Source: JAAFIP01 sp043777795 (GTDB taxonomy: Bacteria; Pseudomonadota; Gammaproteobacteria; Burkholderiales; Burkholderiaceae_C). From it: a stretch of 16,847 nucleotides of DNA. Positions 1 through 6,107 of the stretch are shown piece after piece (positions within the stretch are counted from its first letter, which is position 1; each line of letters starts with the position of its first letter). The stretch is from the NCBI GenBank assembly GCA_043777795.1, contig JAYWHJ010000336.1, forward strand, positions 1 to 16,847, read 5' to 3'. Made by a program: the position numbers and the translations under genes. The notes under the pieces were generated by a model, which was given only the letters and a program-made list of their open reading frames with translations, ran no database searches and was not told where the DNA came from.

Positions 1-581
1 TTGCGGGCCCAGGCCACCATCTCTTTGGCCTCATAGCCCGCCTTCACCGAGCCCAGGCCCACCTCGCCCAGTAGCGTCACACCCGCCTCCGCCAAGTCTT
101 TGAAGTCTTGCTCAACCATGCCTTTTTCAATGATGGGCGCACCGGCCAGCACCTTCACGCCGCCGGGCCGAAAGTTGTCAAACGAGCGCTGCGCGGTAAT
201 CGCCAGCGCTTTGAGGCCTACGATGTCTTTGGGCCGACCAGGCAGGTGCACTTCACCTGCGGACACCATGGTGGTCACGCCGCCGTGCATGGTCGAATCG
301 ATCCAGCCGATCTGGTTTTGCCGTGGCGTCCAGTCGCCAAACACCGGGTGCACATGGCTGTCTATCAGGCCCGGGCAGACGCAGGTTTGCTGTGCGTCGA
401 TGGTGTTTTTGGCATGCGCGGTGTCGCAGTCTTTGGCTTTGCCCACCGCCGTGATGAGGCCGTCCACGATGACGATGGTGTCTGCGTCCAGAATGGGCTG
501 GTCGATATCGCCGGACAACAGCAGGCCGATGTTTTGGATCACTACTTTGCCGGATTTGCCGCTGCTTGCTGCGTCTGCCAT
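1..581 (-). CDS. Enamidase-like amidohydrolase (N-terminal 193 residues, runs off left edge)
   Basis: This is the N-terminal part of an amidohydrolase-superfamily metalloenzyme. From memory it closely resembles Eubacterium barkeri enamidase, which hydrolyses 1,4,5,6-tetrahydro-6-oxonicotinate to ammonia and 2-formylglutarate. The opening (NIGLLLSGDI, then a DADTIVIVDGLITAVG stretch, residues 17-47) is the usual amidohydrolase beta-sandwich start. The metal-binding HxH is in DSHVHPVFGDWTPRQ (H76, H78). STMHGGVTTMVSAGE (96-110), HLPGRPKD (112-119) and GEVGLG (172-177, E173 a likely metal-ligand position) also fit enamidase. The start is ATG at 581-579, with an AAAGG-type ribosome site about 8 bases upstream and no signal peptide, so the protein should be cytoplasmic. 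It is divergent from the reductase gene at 924, whose product would supply its substrate. The C-terminal two thirds lie outside the window. A related dihydroorotase-like or imidazolonepropionase-like amidohydrolase is possible but less likely given the neighbour. Confidence 0.85.
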   Translation of the reverse strand, partial: MADAASSGKSGKVVIQNIGLLLSGDIDQPILDADTIVIVDGLITAVGKAKDCDTAHAKNTIDAQQTCVCPGLIDSHVHPVFGDWTPRQNQIGWIDSTMHGGVTTMVSAGEVHLPGRPKDIVGLKALAITAQRSFDNFRPGGVKVLAGAPIIEKGMVEQDFKDLAEAGVTLLGEVGLGSVKAGYEAKEMVAWAR

Positions 582-606
582 GAATTTTGCCTTTCAAATG
601 GGACTG

Positions 607-635
607 AATATGCCACGCCCGTGTAGCGTACGCAA
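607..635 (-). promoter_or_regulatory. Possible sigma-70-type promoter for the enamidase-like gene
   Basis: On the minus strand TTGCGT (635-630) and CATATT (612-607) are separated by 17 bases. Transcription would start near position 600, giving a leader of about 20 bases. The match to consensus is only moderate (3/6 and 4/6). The -35 hexamer overlaps one of the CGTAC-CAAG-like sites, as expected for a regulated promoter. This is an inference from sequence only. Confidence 0.3.
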
Positions 636-741
636 GAGGCGCTCTGGTTCTTGTGCATTCAGGCGATTGCTTGTACGCCCAGGTGCGTGGTTTGGACAGC
701 CGCGGAGCTAGGTGCGCCGCCGGCTTGATCCCGTACACAAG
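627..741. promoter_or_regulatory. Cluster of CGTAC-CAAG-like sites, possible operators
   Basis: CGTACGCAAG lies at 627-636 and CGTACACAAG at 732-741, matching at 9 of 10 positions. Between them, on the opposite strand, are CTTGTGCAT (650-658) and CTTGTACG (670-677), which are variants of the same word. The right-hand copy is also part of an inverted repeat GCTTG-10-CAAGC at 723-742. Repeated, partly inverted words in a divergent promoter region suggest binding of a transcription factor, but no regulator gene is in the window to pair it with. Confidence 0.35.
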
Positions 742-848
742 CAAGAGCAAAAGCCCCAGCGAACGCACTCTCCAAACAGAACTCGCCAATTACCCACTGC
801 AACTCACACACCGCCAGTACTTTTCTGAGTTCGTGCCGTTAACTCCTA

Positions 849-877
849 TTGCACCCCTAATTTACATGCGCTACATT
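849..877 (+). promoter_or_regulatory. Possible sigma-70-type promoter for the reductase operon
   Basis: TTGCAC (849-854) and TACATT (872-877) are spaced by 17 bases, which would place the transcript start near 884 and leave a leader of about 40 bases before the ATG at 924. The hexamers match the consensus only partly (3/6 and 4/6), so this is a candidate only. Confidence 0.3.
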
Positions 878-923
878 GTGATATCCATCCCATCACCCTG
901 CAAATAGCCACACAATTACCCGG

Positions 924-2576
924 ATGACAGAGCATACAAAAACCGACGGATTACCTGGCTTGGAGGACGCTAAACCGCTGCGAGCGAACGAGATGATCGC
1001 CGCGCGGGATGAACGTATCAGCACTGACAAAGTGGTGTGCAATGCCTGCCCAGTGCTGTGTCAGATATCGGACGGACGAAGTGGTGCCTGCGACCGGTAT
1101 GCCAACCAAGGTGGCAGCTTGGTGCGAGTAGACCCCGTGGTGCTTTTGCGGCGTACCTTGAGCGACAAGGAGGCGCAGGTAGTGCCTTTTGTGGCACGCT
1201 CCACCACAACAGAAACAGGCAGTCAAGCAACGGCAGAGTTGGCCACCACAGACGCAAAGTCCACCAGCCTGCAACCCAGCTGGAACGGTGACCTGCTGCT
1301 GGCCGACGAAGTATTTATCACCGGCGTAGGCTCGTCCACCACCTATCCCGACTACAAACCCGCACCCTTCATTGTCTCGTCGCAGGCCGCAGGGGTAGAC
1401 ATGGTGACGGTGGTGACTGAGGGCATTTTTAGCTACTGCAGCTTCAAGGTCAAAATTGATACCGACAGATTCTTGGGCAACGAGCAAGCCAGCGTGCGCT
1501 GCAAAGGCGAGGTGGTAGGCCATGTGACCACGGCCGAGTATGGCTCGCAGATGCTCTCTCTCGGCGGCGTGCACCACCTGACCGGCGGCAGCAAAAAAGA
1601 AGGTCGTGTGGCCCTCGAGGTGATGCACCTGCTGGGCAACAAGCAGGCGGTAGAGCTGCAGATCGACGGCGGCGCGCAGATCACCATTCAGGCGGGGCGC
1701 GCACCTTTTGTCAATGGCGTAGAAGAAAAGCGCATGCGGGTAGGCTGCGGCTCTGCCGCCGTAGGCATTTTTGCCAAACAGTTTTTGGGTGTAGCCGACG
1801 AAGTGGTGGTGGTGGACGACCACATCACCGGGGTGCTGACCCAGCACCAAGCCGGGCGCTGCCTGGACATGCGGGCGTCCGGCATTCAAATGCGCGGGCG
1901 TAAATCTACGCCGGGGCGTTATTTTCAGGTGGCCAACCCGGGCACCGGCTGGGGCGGCACCGAGATTGCCGATCCGCTGTCGATCATCGAAGGCTGGGAT
2001 GCGGGTGAGGCCTGGCCCGGCCTGCGTTTGTTGATGACCTCGACCACAGGAGAGCACGCCAGTTGGTATGTGCTGGACGATGCGCTGCAACCGGTAGAGC
2101 AAGTCATGCCCTCTGAGGTGCGGCGCGTGGTAGAGCGCATCGGTGAGAACTGCGAGCCTTCATTGACCACGGTGCTCTTTCTGGCCGGAGCTGGCGGCAG
2201 CTTGCGCGCAGGCGTAACGGACAATCCCGTGCTGCTCACCCGCGCCATCAAAGACGCACTGGTGAACGTGACCTGCGGCGGCGCACTCGCCTATGTGTGG
2301 CCCGGCGGCGGCATTACCGTGATGGTGGATGTGATGCGCATGCCCGATAACAGCTTTGGCACCGTGCCCACCCCTGCCATCGTGGCACCCATTGAGTTTT
2401 GCATGCGGCTGGAGGATTACCGTAAGCTAGGGGGGCACATGGACTACGTACGTACCCTCCAAGACGCGCTGCAACGCGGTGCTTGGCACCAAGAAGGCGC
2501 GCCCTTGGCACGGCAATGGATGCAGCTGCCCGCGGCCCAGGCCTGGCCTCTAGGCACGCCGCCGCTATTAGGTTAA
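924..2576 (+). CDS. hnr: 6-Hydroxynicotinate reductase-like iron-sulfur flavoprotein
   Basis: The product is a 550-residue homologue of 6-hydroxynicotinate reductase, which in Eubacterium barkeri reduces 6-hydroxynicotinate to 1,4,5,6-tetrahydro-6-oxonicotinate using a covalently bound flavin and iron-sulfur clusters. An N-terminal cluster motif is visible, CNACPVLC plus a later Cys (C39, C42, C46, C56; spacing 2, 3, 9). Seven further cysteines are scattered through the chain with no second compact ferredoxin motif. Glycine-rich stretches such as GTGWGGTEIADPL (near 339-351), FLAGAGGSLRAGVTDNP (near 418-434) and CGGALAYVWPGGGI (near 451-464) are the strongest family-like blocks. There is no signal peptide, so it should act in the cytoplasm. 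It heads the operon, and UPF0280 follows after 13 bases. No strong ribosome site precedes ATG 924; M24 is an alternative start, but it would leave only 15 residues before C39. The family call comes from recall of the family plus the enamidase and NicAB context; the true substrate could be another hydroxylated pyridine carboxylate. Confidence 0.8.
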   Translation: MTEHTKTDGLPGLEDAKPLRANEMIAARDERISTDKVVCNACPVLCQISDGRSGACDRYANQGGSLVRVDPVVLLRRTLSDKEAQVVPFVARSTTTETGSQATAELATTDAKSTSLQPSWNGDLLLADEVFITGVGSSTTYPDYKPAPFIVSSQAAGVDMVTVVTEGIFSYCSFKVKIDTDRFLGNEQASVRCKGEVVGHVTTAEYGSQMLSLGGVHHLTGGSKKEGRVALEVMHLLGNKQAVELQIDGGAQITIQAGRAPFVNGVEEKRMRVGCGSAAVGIFAKQFLGVADEVVVVDDHITGVLTQHQAGRCLDMRASGIQMRGRKSTPGRYFQVANPGTGWGGTEIADPLSIIEGWDAGEAWPGLRLLMTSTTGEHASWYVLDDALQPVEQVMPSEVRRVVERIGENCEPSLTTVLFLAGAGGSLRAGVTDNPVLLTRAIKDALVNVTCGGALAYVWPGGGITVMVDVMRMPDNSFGTVPTPAIVAPIEFCMRLEDYRKLGGHMDYVRTLQDALQRGAWHQEGAPLARQWMQLPAAQAWPLGTPPLLG

Positions 2577-2589
2577 AAAGCATCTTGCC

Positions 2590-3516
2590 ATGACCGCACA
2601 CCGCATGCAACTTCCCAACGGCCGCTGGCATCTACAGCATGGCCCGATGGACATCATCTTGGGGGCCAACGGCAGCCTCAAGGCGGTAGAGCTGGCGCAC
2701 GAGCGCGCTTGGAAGCGTTTTGCCGTGTTGCTGGACGAGCTGGTGCGAGAGCTGCCCTTGCTGCGCTTGCCTGTGCGCGGCAGCGCGTGCCCTGTGCGTG
2801 GGCCCGTTGCCCGGCGCATGTGGGAAGCTTGTATGCCTTACCAAAGCAGTTTCATCACGCCCATGGCCGCCGTAGCTGGCGCGGTGGCGCAAGAACTGAT
2901 CGCTTGCTATGCTGCCAGCGGCGTGCAGCGGGCGTGGGTGAACAACGGTGGCGATATTGCTGTGTTCCTAGAGTCTGCGCAGTCGGTGCGCATTGGCATT
3001 TGCGCCGATGTGGCCAAGTTACGAGTGGACGGTGTCAGCGGTGAACTGCTCACGCAGGGCCAATTTGAGGTTAACAGCACACAGCCCGTGCGCGGCGTGG
3101 CCACCAGCGGCTGGCGTGGGCGCAGTTTCTCGTTAGGTATTGCCGACAGCGTGACGGTGCTGGCCGCTACCTCTGCGCAGGCCGATGCGGCTGCCTCGGT
3201 GATTGCCAACGCAGTCAATGTGCTAGACCCACGGATTGTGCGCAGATCCGCCAGCGAACTTAAAGATGACAGCGATTTGGGCGACATTCCAGTCACAGTG
3301 GATGTGCCGCGCTTGGAATCTGCGCTGGTGCAGCGCGCCTTGCAGGCGGGGCTGGCGTGCGCACAGGCGCTGCAAGCCCGGGGGCTGATTTGGTCAGCCG
3401 CACTGGTGTGCCAAAACCAAACTGCGTTGGCCCATCCCGCTCACGGGTCTGTGCACGCCAATCCAGAAAAAAATCTAGTACTGGGTCAACCAACGGGCGC
3501 GCTATTTGCTTATTGA
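2590..3516 (+). CDS. UPF0280 family protein (ApbE superfamily)
   Basis: This 308-residue protein belongs to UPF0280 (COG2122), which is related to ApbE, the enzyme that attaches FMN covalently to Thr/Ser of target proteins. Family blocks seen in order are HGPMDIILGANG (17-28), ITPMAAVAGAVA (89-100), VNNGGDIAV (117-125) and GVATSGWRGRSFSLGIADS (169-187), then an IANAVN stretch near 205-210. No signal peptide is present, unlike classical periplasmic ApbE, so it would act in the cytoplasm. It begins 13 bases after the reductase stop and ends 17 bases before the first DUF1185 gene, so it is almost certainly co-transcribed. The function of UPF0280 is not established. The inference offered here is that it matures or services the flavin of the adjacent reductase, whose E. 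barkeri relative carries a covalent flavin. Confidence 0.88.
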   Translation: MTAHRMQLPNGRWHLQHGPMDIILGANGSLKAVELAHERAWKRFAVLLDELVRELPLLRLPVRGSACPVRGPVARRMWEACMPYQSSFITPMAAVAGAVAQELIACYAASGVQRAWVNNGGDIAVFLESAQSVRIGICADVAKLRVDGVSGELLTQGQFEVNSTQPVRGVATSGWRGRSFSLGIADSVTVLAATSAQADAAASVIANAVNVLDPRIVRRSASELKDDSDLGDIPVTVDVPRLESALVQRALQAGLACAQALQARGLIWSAALVCQNQTALAHPAHGSVHANPEKNLVLGQPTGALFAY

Positions 3517-3533
3517 AAAATGGACTATCACCG

Positions 3534-4187
3534 ATGACTGCACCAATGATCGACATTCGACGCATCTTCACCCACGTAGAGCACATCCACCACGAGTTCG
3601 GGCCACGGGTGGCCACACCCTTGCTGCGCGGAGCCATTGGCGCGGTGCTGACCAACCCGTTTGCAGGCCGCTATGAGGCCAATATTGTGCCGATGATGGA
3701 TGCGCTAGGCCCCGTAGGCGTTCAAATGGCCGAGCGCCTGCGCGCCGCAATGGATGTGCCCGCTGAGCGGATTGAGAGCTACGGCAAGGGCGCGATCATT
3801 GGTGCCGCTGGCGAACTAGAGCACGGCGCGCTATGGCATGTACCCGGCGGCTACGCCATGCGTGAGCTGTTGGGCTGGAAGGGCGACCGCAATGCCTATG
3901 TGCAAGGCGGCCCTGCCGCCATTACGGCCCAACCCGGCAATGCGCTGGCCATCGTCGCCTCCACCAAAAAAGTAGGCGCGCCAGGCACCACCCTGGATGT
4001 GCCGCTCACGCATATCAACGCCAGCTATGTGCGCAGCCATTTCGATGCCATCGAGGTGCGTGTGCCGGGCGCGCCACTGCCCGATGAAATTGTGTTCATC
4101 CTGGTCATGAGCACTGGCGCGCGCGTGCACGCTCGGGTAGGCGGCCTGGCCGCCAACGCCATCAGCAAATGGGATGGCCTGCGATAG
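3534..4187 (+). CDS. DUF1185 / 'amino acid synthesis' family protein, paralogue 1
   Basis: This is a 217-residue member of Pfam AA_synth (PF06684, formerly DUF1185). The family's first structure was described as a variant of the Bacillus chorismate mutase fold, and its biochemical role is unknown. Visible family blocks are TNPFAGRYEANI (40-51), SYGKGAIIGAAGELEH (82-97), STKKVGAPGTTLDVPL (143-158) and YVRSHFDAIEVRV (165-177), ending in WDGLR. Between the LEH and STKK blocks it carries about 20 more residues than its tandem paralogue. The reading frame stays open back to 3357, but that part overlaps UPF0280 entirely; ATG 3534 (or 3546), just after the UPF0280 stop, is the sensible start. No signal peptide is seen. 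The name 'amino acid synthesis' comes from the family label and should not be read as a demonstrated function; context points to the heterocycle pathway. Confidence 0.87.
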   Translation: MTAPMIDIRRIFTHVEHIHHEFGPRVATPLLRGAIGAVLTNPFAGRYEANIVPMMDALGPVGVQMAERLRAAMDVPAERIESYGKGAIIGAAGELEHGALWHVPGGYAMRELLGWKGDRNAYVQGGPAAITAQPGNALAIVASTKKVGAPGTTLDVPLTHINASYVRSHFDAIEVRVPGAPLPDEIVFILVMSTGARVHARVGGLAANAISKWDGLR

Positions 4188-4225
4188 CAGCTCTTTGAAA
4201 AAACGAACCTATTGAAAGACACACC

Positions 4226-4810
4226 ATGCCAGCCATCATTCGAAAAATTATTGTGCAAGTGGACGAGACCCACCAAGAGATGGGCAAACCCATCGCTCCA
4301 CCTACCCGCCGCGCGCTGGCCATGGCGGTGATTCACAACCCCTACGCGGGCAGCTACAGCGAGAACCTGAACGAGTTGATTGCCATCGGCGAAGAGCTGG
4401 GCGCACTGCTAGGGCACAAATGCGTGCAGGCACTGGGCATCGCACCCGGGCAGGCGCAAAGCTATGGCAAAGCCGCGATAGTGGGCGAGGCTGGCGAGCT
4501 GGAGCATGCGGCAGCCATACTGCACCCCAAGCTGGGCGCGCCGCTGCGCCTGGCCGTAGAGAGGGGCGCGGCCTTGGTGCCCTCCAGCAAAAAACGCGGC
4601 GGTTTGGGCACGGCCATTGATGTGCCGCTGGGCCACAAAGACGCCGCCTTTGTACGCAGCCATTTCGATGCCATGGAGGCGCGGGTGTCGGATGCACCGC
4701 GTGCCAATGAAATCGTGGTGGCCGTGGTCGTCACCGACAGCGGCCGGCCGCTGGCGCGCATTGGCGGCTTGCAAGCCCATGAAATTAAAGGGCAAGATGG
4801 ACTGCGGTAG
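4226..4810 (+). CDS. DUF1185 / 'amino acid synthesis' family protein, paralogue 2
   Basis: This is a 194-residue second member of the same family, encoded 38 bases downstream of the first and preceded by a GAAAGA ribosome site. Shared blocks are NPYAGSY (38-44), SYGKAAIVGEAGELEH (79-94), SSKKRGGLGTAIDVPL (120-135) and FVRSHFDAMEARV (142-154), with the same C-terminal DGLR. The N-terminus, MPAIIRKIIVQVDETHQEMG, resembles the first paralogue's MIDIRRIFTHVEHIHHEFG in pattern but not in detail. The two copies are clearly diverged rather than a recent duplication, which suggests distinct roles or a hetero-oligomer. It is cytoplasmic by sequence. Function is unknown; the operon position between the reductase/UPF0280 pair and the importer ties it to the same pathway. 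Confidence 0.87.
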   Translation: MPAIIRKIIVQVDETHQEMGKPIAPPTRRALAMAVIHNPYAGSYSENLNELIAIGEELGALLGHKCVQALGIAPGQAQSYGKAAIVGEAGELEHAAAILHPKLGAPLRLAVERGAALVPSSKKRGGLGTAIDVPLGHKDAAFVRSHFDAMEARVSDAPRANEIVVAVVVTDSGRPLARIGGLQAHEIKGQDGLR

Positions 4811-4848
4811 GCGCTATCCATCACAATAGAGATTCGTCAACCTTAAGC

Positions 4849-4853
4849 AGGAG
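4849..4853 (+). promoter_or_regulatory. Strong ribosome binding site of the binding-protein gene
   Basis: AGGAG sits 4 bases before ATG 4858. It is one of the clearest Shine-Dalgarno sites in the operon, as often seen for abundantly made periplasmic binding proteins. It supports the chosen start, which places a signal peptide at the N-terminus. Confidence 0.6.
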
Positions 4854-4857
4854 TTTT

Positions 4858-6078
4858 ATGAAAATACCCCATTCACTACTGAATACTTTCACGTTCGGCG
4901 CCATTGCATTGGCCAGCCTGATGGGCGCTGCGGCCACTGCGCAGGCGCAAGATGTCATCAAGATTGGCGAGGTCAACAGCTACAAAGCCCAGCCTGCTTT
5001 CTTGGAGCCCTACAAGAAAGGCATGGAGCTAGCGGTGGAAGAGATCAATGCCTCCGGTGGTGTGAATGGCAAAAAAATCCAGCTCATTGTGCGTGACGAC
5101 AATGCCAACCCGGGTGACGCAGTGCGCGCCGCCGAGGAGCTGATATCGCGTGAAAAGGTCGATGTATTGACCGGCTCCTTCCTGTCCAATATTGGTTTGG
5201 CGTTAACTGATTTTGCCAAGCAGAAGAAGTTTTTCTTCCTGGCTGCAGAGCCATTGACCGACAAAATCGTCTGGCAAAACGGTAACCGCTACACCTTCCG
5301 TTTGCGCGCCTCTACCTACATGCAGGTGGCCATGCTGGTGCCCGAGGCGGCAGCGATGAAGAAGAAGCGCTGGGCGATCGTCTACCCGAACTACGAATAC
5401 GGACAGTCGGCAGCGGCCAGTTTTAAAACCCTGCTCAAAGCGGCGCAGCCCGATGTAGAGTTCGTAGCCGAGCAGGCCACACCCCTGGGCAGAGTGGATG
5501 CAGGCAGCGTGGTGCAGGCGCTGGCTGATTCCAAACCTGACGCGGTGTTCAACGTGCTGTTTGGCGCCGACCTGTCCAAGTTTGTAAGGGAGGGCAACAC
5601 CCGTGGTCTGTTTCAGGGCCGTGATGTCGTGAGCTTGCTGACGGGCGAGCCCGAGTATCTGGACCCTTTGCGGGACGAGACTCCCAACGGCTGGCTGGTG
5701 ACTGGCTACCCTTGGTACGGCATTCAAACGCCTGAGCACAAGGCCTTCTTTTTGGCCTACCATGCCAAATTCAAAGACTACCCCCGCCTGGGCTCGGTGG
5801 TCGGCTACAGCGCCATCAAGTCCTTGGCCGAAGGCATGAAGAAAGCCAAATCAACCGATACGGAAAAAATGATTGCCGCCTTCCGTGGCTTGAAAGTGTC
5901 CACACCCTTTGGCCCAGTGACCTACCGCACGCAAGACCACCAGTCCACCATGGGCGCGTTTGTTGGACGTACCAAGAACGAAGGCGGCAAAGGCACGATG
6001 GTGGACTACCGCTATGTGGATGGTTCCAAAGTGCAACCCTCGGACGCCGAGGTGAAAAAACTCCGCCCTGCTGAATAG
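4858..6078 (+). CDS. Branched-chain-amino-acid-type ABC transporter substrate-binding protein
   Basis: This 406-residue periplasmic binding protein is of the Leu/Ile/Val family (peripla_BP_6). A typical signal peptide covers residues 1-30 (basic start, hydrophobic core, ATAQA then QDVIKIGE), with likely cleavage after AQA. The mature start VIKIGEVNSY, the KKGMELAVEEINASGGVNGK block (54-73) and the DDNANPGDAVRAAEELI block (near 79-95) are standard for the family. The protein would capture a small carboxylated solute and deliver it to the fused permease encoded 29 bases downstream. The family is used for many aromatic and heterocyclic acids as well as amino acids. Here the surrounding catabolic genes suggest a pyridine carboxylate such as nicotinate or its 6-hydroxy form, but nothing in the sequence itself fixes the ligand. 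Confidence 0.93.
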   Translation: MKIPHSLLNTFTFGAIALASLMGAAATAQAQDVIKIGEVNSYKAQPAFLEPYKKGMELAVEEINASGGVNGKKIQLIVRDDNANPGDAVRAAEELISREKVDVLTGSFLSNIGLALTDFAKQKKFFFLAAEPLTDKIVWQNGNRYTFRLRASTYMQVAMLVPEAAAMKKKRWAIVYPNYEYGQSAAASFKTLLKAAQPDVEFVAEQATPLGRVDAGSVVQALADSKPDAVFNVLFGADLSKFVREGNTRGLFQGRDVVSLLTGEPEYLDPLRDETPNGWLVTGYPWYGIQTPEHKAFFLAYHAKFKDYPRLGSVVGYSAIKSLAEGMKKAKSTDTEKMIAAFRGLKVSTPFGPVTYRTQDHQSTMGAFVGRTKNEGGKGTMVDYRYVDGSKVQPSDAEVKKLRPAE

Positions 6079-6107
6079 TTAAGCTGTCGCGCTATGAAAG
6101 TGGACGC

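Larger units (their letters stand above)
582..923. promoter_or_regulatory. Divergent intergenic control region between the enamidase-like gene and the reductase operon
   Basis: This 342-bp stretch separates two divergently transcribed genes that probably belong to one pathway, so it should hold both promoters and the operator of a shared regulator. Candidate promoters and a set of CGTAC-CAAG-like sites are listed separately. The 84-codon frame that could be read at 653-907 has no recognisable motif and is not called a gene. No riboswitch or terminator was recognised here. Confidence 0.6.

Noticed and set aside
100..711. Plus-strand frames across the enamidase region
   Set aside because: The minus strand gives a coherent amidohydrolase with HxH metal motif. 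The plus-strand frames have no recognisable motif.
653..907. An 84-codon plus-strand frame in the divergent control region
   Set aside because: No ribosome site, no motif, and it lies over the region where promoters and operator-like sites are expected.
951..2102. A 383-codon open frame on the minus strand opposite the reductase gene
   Set aside because: It mirrors the reductase codons, has low-complexity His/Ala/Gly-rich composition and no family motifs. The plus-strand frame has clear iron-sulfur and family motifs.
3357..3533. Upstream extension of the first DUF1185 gene
   Set aside because: It lies almost entirely within UPF0280 in another frame and encodes a Ser/Arg-rich stretch unlike the family. 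ATG 3534, directly after the UPF0280 stop, gives a normal family N-terminus.
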